Below, piece by piece: positions 33,645 through 41,120 of a DNA stretch of 64,000 nt. The stretch covers positions 1 through 64,000 of the forward strand of contig NZ_LJOD01000015.1 in NCBI RefSeq assembly GCF_001295265.1. Direction: 5' to 3'. The notes under the pieces were generated by a model. It did not search any database and was not told the origin of the DNA. It saw only the letters and a list, made by a program, of their open reading frames with translations. Position 1 is the first letter of the stretch; the number at the start of each line of letters is the position of its first letter. Source of the DNA: Chryseobacterium indologenes (GTDB lineage Bacteria > Bacteroidota > Bacteroidia > Flavobacteriales > Weeksellaceae). Both the position numbers and the translations under genes were made by a program.

Positions 33645-34166
33645 CTATTGATTCAAAAGTTCTGTAAATTCTTTTTTGTGTAAAATAATTTCTTTTTTGC
33701 TGAGTTTATTGGCTTCGTAGACAATCTTAAGGTGTCTGATATCTGCTTTGAAGACTTTTAATGATACAATCAGCCCGCTGATCAGTTCATCAACGGTATA
33801 CTGATAGGTTCCGTCTTTACTGAAAGATCTTTCTTTTCCTCCGGTGGTAACAAGAATGTAGACTTCTTTTCCTTCTAATGGATTATGCTCTCCTTCCTTC
33901 AGCCAGTCCCTGTCAAAAACTTCATCAATCCACAGCCTTAGAAGTGGCGGCATTCCAAACCAGATGAGAGGAAACTGGAATATAAAACGGTCATAGTTTT
34001 TTAAACGTTTTCTTTCTCTGAAGGCAGCAATATGAAAATCAGGATATTCTTCATAAAGATCTCTTAACGTATAATGCTGGTGCCGGACATAGAAATTAAT
34101 GAGCTCCACATTTGAATTGGAGTGCTCCAGATAAGGATGGGCAAAAACTACCAGCGTCTTCTTCAT
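33645..34166 (-). CDS. NAD(P)H-dependent oxidoreductase, KefF/KefG-like ancillary protein
   Basis: This 173-residue flavodoxin-like quinone reductase has KTLVVFAHPYLEHSNSN at the start, FQFPLIWFGMPPLLRLWIDEVF in the middle and LVTTGG, the signature of the NQO1/KefF/KefG family (FMN or FAD bound). In E. coli such proteins are needed for full activity of Kef antiporters. The start is set at 34166 by the MKKTLVVFAHP context; an upstream in-frame ATG gives only a hydrophobic, non-conserved extension. The three-base gap to the antiporter implies a joint product. Confidence 0.88.
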   Translation of the reverse strand: MKKTLVVFAHPYLEHSNSNVELINFYVRHQHYTLRDLYEEYPDFHIAAFRERKRLKNYDRFIFQFPLIWFGMPPLLRLWIDEVFDRDWLKEGEHNPLEGKEVYILVTTGGKERSFSKDGTYQYTVDELISGLIVSLKVFKADIRHLKIVYEANKLSKKEIILHKKEFTELLNQ

Positions 34167-34303
34167 AAACCTGTTTTTAGTAAATATAATGAAAAAATAT
34201 TGAATTAAAACCAATTTTTATATTGGTTTGTTAACTTTTTAATATGATAAATTGAATTTAATATTAAAAAGAATAAAGAAAGGTTTATTTTTTAGTGTTT
34301 TAA

Positions 34304-34331
34304 ATAAAAAATCGGACTGTTTAGTCCGATT
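34304..34331 (-). terminator. terminator of the LemA-TPM operon
   Basis: AATCGGACT (34310-34318) and AGTCCGATT (34323-34331) form a perfect 9-bp stem. The minus strand continues with TTTTTTATTT. Confidence 0.9.
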
Positions 34332-34356
34332 ATGTTGAATTTTAAATATTGTTGAG

Positions 34357-35172
34357 CTACCATCCGCCGGATGCACCTCCTCCGCCAAAGCTTCCGCCTC
34401 CTCCGAAGCCGCCAAAGCCACCTCCACCGCCTGAGCTTCCGCCACCGAAACCGCCTCCTCCGAAGCCTCCGGGGAAAGGGAAGAATCCGCCCGGATAATT
34501 TCTGCGTCCGCGTCTGGTGATAATGACGTCGTCATCGTCATAGTTTCCTCCGCCGCCACGGCCTCCTCCTTTATTTCCAAAGAGAATGGCAATGATGATG
34601 AAAATAACAAATGCAATAATGAGCACTTTGAAAGCGCTTCCATTACCGGAAGGGGATGAGGTTTCCGTTGGTTTAAATTTCCCCTCAACTGCTTCCATAA
34701 TTGCTGAGGTCCCGCGGTTGATTCCTTCATACCAGTTTCCCTGTCTGAAATGAGGGGTCACGATGTAATCAAGAATCTGTCCCGTTACCGAAGCTGTAAG
34801 ATACTGCTCTACAGCTCTTCCCTGCTGGATAGACATCGTCCGGTCTTCCGATGCAATCAGAAAGACAACACCGTTATCCACACCTTTTTTCCCGATTCCC
34901 CATTTTTCACCAAACATGGTAGCCAGAAAATTAATGTCTTCTCCTTTGGTAGAACGAATGATGACTACTTCAATTTCCGTTGAGGTAGAATCTGCAAATT
35001 TAATCAGCTTATTGTTCAGCTCATTTTTTTCCTGTTGGGTAAGCAATCCTGCCTCATCAAAAACAGGATGGAGGACTGCAGGTTTTGGGGGAATGGTATA
35101 CTGTGCTGATACAAAAGTGTAAAAGCAAAGCAGCATTAATGAAAATACTATTTTAAGAGAACGTAATTTCAT
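34357..35172 (-). CDS. TPM domain membrane protein, glycine-rich tail (YgcG-like)
   Basis: This 271-residue protein has a signal peptide (MKLRSLKIVFSLMLLCFYTFVSAQ), a TPM (TLP18.3/Psb32/MOLO-1) domain at about 35-165 with VFDEAGLLTQQEKNELNNKL, EIEVVIIRSTKG and a GKKGVDNGVVFLIA strand, one membrane span (about 185-200) and a Gly/Phe-rich tail (FGGGGFGGGSSGGGGG). This is the YgcG arrangement. The role is unknown; TPM proteins act with LemA in many bacteria. Its first 20 bases overlap the preceding small TPM gene, so translation is coupled. Confidence 0.9.
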   Translation of the reverse strand: MKLRSLKIVFSLMLLCFYTFVSAQYTIPPKPAVLHPVFDEAGLLTQQEKNELNNKLIKFADSTSTEIEVVIIRSTKGEDINFLATMFGEKWGIGKKGVDNGVVFLIASEDRTMSIQQGRAVEQYLTASVTGQILDYIVTPHFRQGNWYEGINRGTSAIMEAVEGKFKPTETSSPSGNGSAFKVLIIAFVIFIIIAILFGNKGGGRGGGGNYDDDDVIITRRGRRNYPGGFFPFPGGFGGGGFGGGSSGGGGGFGGFGGGGSFGGGGASGGW

Positions 35173-35581
35173 TTGGTAGTTGGTTGGGGTTTTCTCCCTG
35201 TACGGGAAAATATTTTTTTAACTCAATACCGGTTTCCAGAATAGCACTTTTCAATGCTTTATAATAATTTCCTTTGGCAAATTCAGCGGTGATATAATCA
35301 TGAAGATGATCCCAATAGGATTGGTGTACTTTGTTATGAATTCCAACATCTCCAATAATGGCCAGATATTTTTTTTCAAAATTCACATGAAAAAGCACAG
35401 CATTCCTGTCCGCAGTTTTATTCATACAAAGTTTTCTGAAAACTTCAAATGCCGTTGTTGCATTCTGGTCTTCGGTGTTAGAGTCTATATGCACTCTGAT
35501 TTCACCTGTAGAATGTTCTTCTGCCGACTGTATGGCTTCCACGAGGGAGCTGATCTGCTGATGGGTCAGGAATTTATTCAT
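35153..35581 (-). CDS. TPM domain protein
   Basis: This 142-residue protein is a second, shorter TPM domain: QQISSLVEAIQSAEEHSTGEIRVHI, then TADRNAVLFHVNFEKKYLAIIGDVGIH and NYYKALKSAILETGIELKKYFP. It has no signal peptide or span. Its start overlaps the end of lemA by eight bases, and its end overlaps the next TPM gene by 20 bases, giving a tightly coupled LemA - TPM - TPM operon, a set conserved in many bacteria. Confidence 0.9.
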   Translation of the reverse strand: MNKFLTHQQISSLVEAIQSAEEHSTGEIRVHIDSNTEDQNATTAFEVFRKLCMNKTADRNAVLFHVNFEKKYLAIIGDVGIHNKVHQSYWDHLHDYITAEFAKGNYYKALKSAILETGIELKKYFPVQGENPNQLPNEITFS

Positions 35582-36185
35582 CTTTGAATACTTCTGGAGC
35601 TTTATTGGCTCCGGCTTCGGCCTTGAAATAAGGTTTTTCTTTAAAGTTGGTGAAATTTGCCAGAATGTTATTCGGGAATGTTTTTATGGATGTATTGTAC
35701 TGTTTAGCGGCATCATTATAATACACCGTTTCGGTTCTGATGCTGTTTTCAATTGCAGTATATTCTCTCTGGAAGTTAATGTACTGCTGGTCTGCTTTTA
35801 AGTTCGGGTAAGACTCTACTACCGCCATCAATCTGCTCAATGCTCCGGATAATTCTCCCTGTGCTGCCTGGAATTTTGCCATATCAGCTTCGGTCATATT
35901 CGTAGGGTCAATGTTGATAGAAGTGGCTTTAGATCTTGCTTCCACTACTTTTGTTAAAGTTTCCTGCTCAAATTTGGAATAGGATTTAATAGTTCTTTCC
36001 AGATTAGGAATAAGATTGGCTCTTTTCTGGTAAACAGTCTCTATATTAGACCATTTAGCATCTACGTTCTGTTCTTTGTTAACGAAATTGTTGTAGCCGC
36101 TTTTTCCCCAGAAGAAAATAACTGCAACAATGATAAGCAGCGCAATACCGATAGTTCCTGCGCTCAGACAGCCTTTATTTTTCAT
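35574..36185 (-). CDS. LemA family protein
   Basis: This 203-residue protein has an N-terminal span (about residues 11-26, IGIALLIIVAVIFFW) and the LemA domain: NNFVNKEQNVDAKWSNIETVYQKRANLIPNLERT with the typical VYQ(R)R-x-NLIPNL pattern, KATSI, and NFQREYTAIENSIRTETVYYNDAAKQYN. LemA proteins are membrane proteins of unknown function. It heads the operon; the -7 region must lie in the folA-lemA divergent gap. Confidence 0.95.
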   Translation of the reverse strand: MKNKGCLSAGTIGIALLIIVAVIFFWGKSGYNNFVNKEQNVDAKWSNIETVYQKRANLIPNLERTIKSYSKFEQETLTKVVEARSKATSINIDPTNMTEADMAKFQAAQGELSGALSRLMAVVESYPNLKADQQYINFQREYTAIENSIRTETVYYNDAAKQYNTSIKTFPNNILANFTNFKEKPYFKAEAGANKAPEVFKDE

Positions 36186-36235
36186 AGTTTATTTTTTTTA
36201 ATTTTTTGTGCTAATCAAATATACAAATTATGTGC

Positions 36236-36243
36236 TAATTTTG
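36236..36243 (+). promoter_or_regulatory. -7 box TAATTTTG of folA
   Basis: A full TAnnTTTG match that ends 15 bases before the folA ATG. It shows that longer readings starting at 36208 are not translated. Confidence 0.6.
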
Positions 36244-36258
36244 CAGAAAATTATTAGA

Positions 36259-36759
36259 ATGATAACAATAGTGGTGGCGATAGGAGAAAACCGCGGTATT
36301 GGTTCCAACAACCAGATGCTATGGCACCTTCCTAAAGATTTAAAACATTTTAAAAATATTACTACGGGACATCCTGTAGTAATGGGCAGAAAAACGTATG
36401 AAAGTATAGGAAAGCCTCTCCCTGGACGTACTAATATTGTCATTTCAAGAAAGAATGACTGGTTTGAAGAAGGTATTCTGATTGTTGGGAGCATCAAGGA
36501 AGCTCTGAAGTTTGCGAAAAAAATTGATGAAGAAGTATTTATAATCGGAGGAGGAAACATTTACAAGCAGACTATTGATTTAGCTGATAAGATTGAACTT
36601 ACTACGGTTAAAGCAACTATTGATGCGGATACTTTTTTCCCGGAAATAGATGATAAAATTTGGAGAAAAACAAATGAAATCTGTCATGAAAAGGACGAGA
36701 AAAATCCTTACGATTTCTGTTTCCAGACGTTTGAAAAAATCAGGACTGATGAGCTTTGA
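36259..36759 (+). CDS. folA: dihydrofolate reductase
   Basis: This 166-residue enzyme reduces dihydrofolate to tetrahydrofolate with NADPH and is the target of trimethoprim. Signatures are ITIVVAIGENRGIGSNNQMLWHLPKDLKHFK, where the D/E-type catalytic acid lies in LPKDLKHF; GHPVVMGRKTYES; PLPGRTNIVISR; and EVFIIGGGNIYKQ. The start at 36259 gives the standard family length. A longer in-frame reading begins inside the promoter. It is divergent from lemA. The stop is closely followed by a heptamer-period repeat. Confidence 0.97.
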   Translation: MITIVVAIGENRGIGSNNQMLWHLPKDLKHFKNITTGHPVVMGRKTYESIGKPLPGRTNIVISRKNDWFEEGILIVGSIKEALKFAKKIDEEVFIIGGGNIYKQTIDLADKIELTTVKATIDADTFFPEIDDKIWRKTNEICHEKDEKNPYDFCFQTFEKIRTDEL

Positions 36760-36762
36760 AAA

Positions 36763-36804
36763 TTCTAAGTTCCAAGTTCTGGGTTCTAACCTCTAAATTC
36801 TTTA
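36763..36804 (+). repeat. heptamer-period mini-array (TTCYRRG)n
   Basis: Consecutive seven-base units TTCTAAG, TTCCAAG, TTCTGGG, TTCTAAC, CTCTAAA and TTCTTTA follow each other without gaps between the folA stop and the next gene. The last unit runs into the -7 box TATCTTTG (36803-36810), so the array sits in the promoter region of the gene at 36829. Confidence 0.75.
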
Positions 36805-36810
36805 TCTTTG
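36803..36810 (+). promoter_or_regulatory. -7 box TATCTTTG of the 36829 gene
   Basis: A full TAnnTTTG match, 18 bases before the ATG. The expected -33 region falls within the heptamer array. Confidence 0.6.
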
Positions 36811-36828
36811 CACTTCTAAAGTTGAATA

Positions 36829-37398
36829 ATGAATAAATACATAAAAATTGTAATTGCGGCAGTTCTTATCCTTTTAGGACTTTACATGATGATCTTTACG
36901 AGAAGTTTAGGCTGGGGAATTGTTGTGTTCCTTCTTGCTTCACTGCCGATCTTACTTTTCTTTAAAAATGAATATATTCTCCTTGCTTTCTGGCAACTGA
37001 GAAAACAGAATATGGAAAAAGCCGCCGAATGGTTGGCTCAGATCACTAATTATCAGACACAGCTTCATAAATCCCAATACGGATATTTCCACTATTTATT
37101 AGGTCTTACGCAGGCGCAGGCACATCCTGCGAAAGTAGAGCCCTTAATGAAAAAAGCGCTGGAATATGGTTTAAATATGAAGCATGACCGCGCCATGGCT
37201 ACCTTAAATCTTGCAGCGGCTGCTATATCAAAAGGAAGAAAGCAGGAAGGACAGAGACTACTGGATGAGGCAAAAAGGCTAGACAGTGCAGGGATGATGA
37301 CAGATCAGATTAAAATGATGAAGGACCAGCTGAAAATGCCTACAATGCAGAAGCATATGCATAATCCTAACATGAGACAAAGAGGAAAATTCTTCTAA
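36829..37398 (+). CDS. membrane protein with TPR-like region, unknown function
   Basis: This 189-residue protein has two membrane spans near the N-terminus (about residues 5-24 and 27-45, with a SLGW turn between), followed by a soluble helical part. The helices (LRKQNMEKAAEWLAQI, YFHYLLGLTQAQ, VEPLMKKALEYGL, ATLNLAAAAISKGRKQEGQRLLDEAKRL) have tetratricopeptide-like spacing. The tail is Met/His/Lys-rich (QKHMHNPNMRQRGKFF). It is known in many Flavobacteria, but I know no function. It has its own promoter and a strong terminator. Confidence 0.82.
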   Translation: MNKYIKIVIAAVLILLGLYMMIFTRSLGWGIVVFLLASLPILLFFKNEYILLAFWQLRKQNMEKAAEWLAQITNYQTQLHKSQYGYFHYLLGLTQAQAHPAKVEPLMKKALEYGLNMKHDRAMATLNLAAAAISKGRKQEGQRLLDEAKRLDSAGMMTDQIKMMKDQLKMPTMQKHMHNPNMRQRGKFF

Positions 37399-37408
37399 CA
37401 GATATAAC

Positions 37409-37440
37409 AAAAGCACCTGAATTAAGGTGCTTTTTTATTT
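37409..37440 (+). terminator. terminator of the 36829-37398 gene
   Basis: AAAGCACCT (37410-37418) and AGGTGCTTT (37425-37433) form a 9-bp stem followed by T-rich sequence. The stem also faces the minus-strand gene ending at 37455. Confidence 0.85.
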
Positions 37441-37454
37441 TGAAAAACGTTGAA

Positions 37455-38087
37455 TTACATTTCGGAATTCTGATCATAGCCATAAAATTTGGGCATCTGC
37501 CATTGGTATTTCACAGCAAGTGTTCTGATCGCAACAATCAGTATAATTGTAAATATCTGTATAAATGTATAGGATAATGATGTAAATTTAGTCATCAGAA
37601 GAAACGCGGATCCCCCTACAATACAGGCAGTGGCATAAATCTCTTTTCTGAAGATCAGAGGAATCCTGTTCAGAAGAATATCCCGTATAATCCCTCCGAA
37701 ACAGCCGGTAATGGTACCCAGAGCAATACATATTAAGGGATGGATACCTGCATTTAATCCTTTCTGAACCCCGATAATGGTGAAAAGCCCAAGTCCGAAG
37801 CTGTCAAAAATGAAAAGGGTTACCTTAAAGTTTTTTTCAATGGATTTAAATACCATGGCAAATATTGCGGTAATCAGGATCAGTGCACACATCAACAGGT
37901 CATGCATCCAGAAAACAGGAATATCCAACAGAAGATCCCTTACTGTTCCTCCACCTACAGAGGTAACGAATGCAATAATGAGAACCCCAAACGGATCAAG
38001 GCGTTTCTGCATTGCTGCAAAACTTCCCGACATCGCAAAGGAAATAGTTCCAAGAACTTCTATGGCAAAATTAAACTGTTCGTGCAT
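37455..38087 (-). CDS. trimeric intracellular cation channel family protein (UPF0126)
   Basis: This 210-residue membrane protein has two copies of the UPF0126/TRIC-like unit: LGTISFAMSGSFAAMQKRLDPFGVLIIAFVTSVGGGTVRDLLLD in the first half and the second, FGLGLFTIIGVQKGL...GTITGCFGGIIRDILLNRIPL. The glycine-rich GGGTxRD and GGIxRD motifs are at the centre of each repeat. It has about seven spans; prokaryotic members form K+-permeable trimers. The true start is 38087 (MHEQFNFAIEVLG); a longer in-frame reading only translates the heptamer repeat before it. Confidence 0.92.
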   Translation of the reverse strand: MHEQFNFAIEVLGTISFAMSGSFAAMQKRLDPFGVLIIAFVTSVGGGTVRDLLLDIPVFWMHDLLMCALILITAIFAMVFKSIEKNFKVTLFIFDSFGLGLFTIIGVQKGLNAGIHPLICIALGTITGCFGGIIRDILLNRIPLIFRKEIYATACIVGGSAFLLMTKFTSLSYTFIQIFTIILIVAIRTLAVKYQWQMPKFYGYDQNSEM

Positions 38088-38093
38088 ATAATG

Positions 38094-38121
38094 ATGGGTA
38101 ATGAGCAATGGGTAATAAAAA
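38094..38121 (+). repeat. heptamer-period mini-array (ATGRGYA)n, first arm
   Basis: Units ATGGGTA, ATGAGCA, ATGGGTA and ATAAAAA follow in register just before the TRIC-family start codon. As a rotated unit this is (GGGTAAT)(GAGCAAT)(GGGTAAT), the same word as the array at 38238-38272 but in the opposite orientation. Confidence 0.75.
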
Positions 38122-38237
38122 TTATGCCATTTCATTCGGAGGGTATTCAAATGAAATATTTTATAATCTTTTACATTCTGTTTTTAAATGTAAGGTTTTT
38201 TCCGGATTAAATAATGATAATCCAATACCGTCAAAAA

Positions 38238-38272
38238 ATTACTTATTGCTCATTACGGATTACTCATTTTTC
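38238..38272 (-). repeat. heptamer-period mini-array, second (inverted) arm
   Basis: Plus-strand units ATTACTT, ATTGCTC, ATTACGG, ATTACTC, ATTTTTC are in register; on the minus strand they read GAGTAAT, CCGTAAT, GAGCAAT, AAGTAAT. The array overlaps the coaD 3' end and contains its TGA stop codon (38264-38266). With the arm at 38094 it forms a loose inverted repeat. Confidence 0.75.
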
Positions 38273-38728
38273 CACCCTCACGGAGTCCGGTACCAAAAGC
38301 TCATATTCTCCGCCGTGGTTGATGATCTCACGGACGATGCTGCTGCTGATAAATGATTTGCCGGATGAGGTTAAGAGAAATACGGTTTCCAGTTTTTTGT
38401 GAGCCAGAGTCCTGTTTGTATGAGCAATGGCTTTTTCGAACTCGAAATCGGCAGGGTTTCGTAGTCCTCTGATAATGAACTGGGCATTTTTTTCGAAACA
38501 GTAATCTACGGTTAATCCTTCAAAATAATCTACTTCCACATTGGGAAATTCAGCGACTGAGTTTTGAATGAATTCCATTCTTTTTTCAAGAGGGAACATA
38601 TATTTTTTTTGGGAATTCTGCCCGATTGCAATAATTAATTTGTCAAAAAGCGGAGCCGCTCTTTCTATAATATCATAATGTCCCAGAGTAATAGGATCGA
38701 AGGATCCGGGGAAAACAGCAATTTTCAT
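38264..38728 (-). CDS. coaD: phosphopantetheine adenylyltransferase
   Basis: This 154-residue enzyme makes dephospho-CoA from ATP and 4'-phosphopantetheine, the fourth step of CoA synthesis. Signatures are AVFPGSFDPITLGHYDII with the T/HxGH nucleotide motif, RGLRNPADFEFE, and KSFISSSIVREI near the end. Length is standard. The start at 38728 follows from the MKIAVFPGSFDP context; the longer reading upstream is repeat sequence. The last codons and the stop lie in a heptamer repeat array. Confidence 0.97.
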   Translation of the reverse strand: MKIAVFPGSFDPITLGHYDIIERAAPLFDKLIIAIGQNSQKKYMFPLEKRMEFIQNSVAEFPNVEVDYFEGLTVDYCFEKNAQFIIRGLRNPADFEFEKAIAHTNRTLAHKKLETVFLLTSSGKSFISSSIVREIINHGGEYELLVPDSVRVEK

Positions 38729-38733
38729 GTGAT

Positions 38734-38768
38734 ATGAATTATGAATTTTGAGCTGCAAATCATGAATA
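38734..38768 (+). repeat. heptamer-period mini-array (ATGAATT)n
   Basis: Units ATGAATT, ATGAATT, TTGAGCT, GCAAATC and ATGAATA follow in register directly before coaD. Two units are identical; the others are degenerate. Confidence 0.6.
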
Positions 38769-38810
38769 AAACATTTTTATTGTAAATTCATCATGTACAG
38801 CTTCTACTTT

Positions 38811-39797
38811 CTATTTTTTAAGTAAAGCTTTTTCTACCTCGTTTCCGCAAAGATCCATGATAGAGATTCCGTAATGTCTGGCCTGTTGAGGCAGGATACT
38901 GGCAGGAGAGAAACCCGGATTGGTATTCATTTCAAGCATGTAAGGAATTCCGTCCATCAGAATAAATTCGCTTCTTGAAAATCCGCTCATTCCTAATGAA
39001 TTGTATGCTCTTTTGGCAATTTCTTCTACTCTCAGCCTGGTTGCATCATCAATTCTGGCAGGGGTAATTTCCTCGGAAGCCCCTTCATATTTGGCTTCAT
39101 AGTCAAAGAATTCATTAGTAGGAACAATTTCAGTGATTCCTAAAACGATGGTTTCTCCTTTGAAATCAATAACTCCCACAGAAACTTCCATTCCGTCCAG
39201 AAAACTTTCAATCAGTATTTCATTATCTTCTTTGAATGCAACTTCTGTAGCAGCGATCAGTTCAGATTTTTCCTTTACTTTAGAAATTCCCAGAGAAGAT
39301 CCGGACTGGTTGGGTTTTACAAAAAGAGGAAGGCCAAGGCTTTCTGTAATCTCATCAATATTGATGCTTTCTCCTTTTCTTAAATAAATGCTTTTGGCAG
39401 CCGGGATTCCGTATTTAGACAATACAGCCAGGGTGTCTTTTTTATTGAATGTTAAAGCACTCTGATAGAAGCCGCAGCCTGTGTATTTTTGCCCTATGGC
39501 ATCCCAGTAGGCCTGAAGAATTCCGTTTTCACCCGGTGTGCCGTGGATAATATTAAAGCAGACATCAAATTTCAGGGTTTTATGCGAATCTAATGTTACA
39601 GAGAAATCGCCCCTGTTGATGTCATATTTTTTATCATTTTCGTCTAAGAAATACCATTCATCTTTAAGGATTACTACCTTATATACATCGTATAGATTTC
39701 TGTCCAGAGAATCATAGATCAACTGACCGCTTTTTAAAGAAACGACATATTCGTCTGAATAGCCCCCCATGACAACGGCAACACATTTTTTGCTCAT
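38811..39797 (-). CDS. ddl: D-alanine--D-alanine ligase
   Basis: This 328-residue ATP-grasp enzyme joins two D-alanines for peptidoglycan. It has the N-terminal VAVVMGGYSDEYVVSLKSG block, the CFNIIHGTPGENG loop, the ATP-grasp strand PLFVKPNQSGSSLGISKV, and the C-terminal YMLEMNTNPGFSPASILPQQARHYGI that holds the metal-binding E, N residues. It is a Bacteroidetes-type Ddl. An ATG two codons upstream (39803) is also in frame. It is separate from coaD (82 bases). Confidence 0.97.
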   Translation of the reverse strand: MSKKCVAVVMGGYSDEYVVSLKSGQLIYDSLDRNLYDVYKVVILKDEWYFLDENDKKYDINRGDFSVTLDSHKTLKFDVCFNIIHGTPGENGILQAYWDAIGQKYTGCGFYQSALTFNKKDTLAVLSKYGIPAAKSIYLRKGESINIDEITESLGLPLFVKPNQSGSSLGISKVKEKSELIAATEVAFKEDNEILIESFLDGMEVSVGVIDFKGETIVLGITEIVPTNEFFDYEAKYEGASEEITPARIDDATRLRVEEIAKRAYNSLGMSGFSRSEFILMDGIPYMLEMNTNPGFSPASILPQQARHYGISIMDLCGNEVEKALLKK

Positions 39798-39919
39798 AAC
39801 CATATAGTATCAATTAAGGCAAATTTAAACATTTTATATATTGTAATAAGGGAAATCGGGAAATTTTAGAGACGAAAATGAAATGTGTTAAATAAAAAGC
39901 ACATTCTAAAATTATTAGC

Positions 39920-39927
39920 TATATTTG
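39920..39927 (+). promoter_or_regulatory. -7 box TATATTTG of the PASTA-RluA unit
   Basis: A full TAnnTTTG match that lies inside the longest open frame (from 39885), showing that the true start is the ATG at 39954. Confidence 0.6.
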
Positions 39928-39953
39928 CCGTTATAATTAAAGTATTTTTAAGT

Positions 39954-41048
39954 ATGCTTAAATCACTTTTCAATTGGAAAGTTTTGCTGAACTTAGTAGT
40001 AGCCATCGGTGTTTTTGTGGGGTTGGTATGGCTTACGTTCCGCTGGCTGGAGTACCACACCAATCATGGTCAGGAGATTCCGGTTCCCAATGTTATCAAT
40101 AAATCGGTATATGATGCTGTTAAAATATTAGAGGATACAGGCCTCGAATATGAAGTTGACAGTGCAGAATATAATCCTAAATTTAAGCCTTTTCAGGTTT
40201 TAAAGATGCATCCCTTATCCAGTTCAAGGGTAAAACCTGGATCATTGGTAAGAATTGTAGTCAACCCAAGAACATGGGCACCCATTACTGTTCCGGATGT
40301 AATTAATAAATATTCAGGACTTGCTTTCCAGAGATTGGATCAGGTAGGACTTAAGATCGGAGATACAATTTATGAACCAAGTATTCAGAAGGATGCCCTT
40401 CTAAGGATATTATATAAAGGAAATGCAGTAAGTCCTGGAGCGCGTCTTCCAAGATTCTCCATGATTGATGTTGTTGTAGGATCCGGCCCTATGAGGAATA
40501 TTTCAATTCCTAGTGTGGTAGGATTATCGGTAAAGGAAGCAAGAGTGGTGATTGCCAAAAGCATGTTTGAAGTAGGGCTTGTAGAGCATGAAGATGGAGG
40601 AAAAGATGAGTCAGATATTATCTACTATCAGGATCCTGCATCAGGGGATGTAAGAGACCAGGGAATGCAGATTGATCTTTGGGCAAGTAAGAAAACTCCT
40701 GCTGAACTGAGTGCTAAAATAAATCAGCTGAATTCTATCTATCGTATGAAAGTAGATACTTCGCTCCCTCCGGTGCGTTACGAAGAAATTCCTGCTCATC
40801 CTACCCCTAGCTATGATCCACCTGCGGATGTTCCGGCTCCAAGGAGAGAAGCTCCAAGACCTGAACCGGTGAAAACTGAGACGCCTAAAACGACCACTCC
40901 TGCCAAACCAGCGGGATCCGCAACAGAGAAGCCTAAGACGTCTTCAGCTAATCCACCAGCCGGAAATACAAATAATAAACCGACAGCTTCTACAACAGGG
41001 CAGCAACCCACTCAAAAGCCAAAAGCTAAGAAGATGGTCATAGAATAG
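39954..41048 (+). CDS. PASTA domain membrane protein
   Basis: This 364-residue protein has a membrane span near the N-terminus (about residues 9-30, LLNLVVAIGVFVGLVWLTF) and then three PASTA domains: IPVPNVINKSVYDAVKILEDTGL, APITVPDVINKYSGLAFQRLDQVGL and ISIPSVVGLSVKEARVVIAKSMF. PASTA domains bind peptidoglycan or muropeptides. No kinase domain is attached, so it is a stand-alone wall-sensing or division-linked protein. The C-terminal 90 residues are Pro/Thr/Lys-rich and low complexity. An RluA-type gene follows 72 bases later in the same direction. Confidence 0.92.
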   Translation: MLKSLFNWKVLLNLVVAIGVFVGLVWLTFRWLEYHTNHGQEIPVPNVINKSVYDAVKILEDTGLEYEVDSAEYNPKFKPFQVLKMHPLSSSRVKPGSLVRIVVNPRTWAPITVPDVINKYSGLAFQRLDQVGLKIGDTIYEPSIQKDALLRILYKGNAVSPGARLPRFSMIDVVVGSGPMRNISIPSVVGLSVKEARVVIAKSMFEVGLVEHEDGGKDESDIIYYQDPASGDVRDQGMQIDLWASKKTPAELSAKINQLNSIYRMKVDTSLPPVRYEEIPAHPTPSYDPPADVPAPRREAPRPEPVKTETPKTTTPAKPAGSATEKPKTSSANPPAGNTNNKPTASTTGQQPTQKPKAKKMVIE

Positions 41049-41120
41049 TAATAACTTATTATAAAAAAATAGGGCTTCAACTGCAAAATGTTGAGGCCTT
41101 TTGCGTAAAAAAATAAAACA

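Noticed and set aside
36763..36804. Heptamer arrays as CRISPR
   Set aside because: Units are only seven bases, without spacers, and no cas genes are present.
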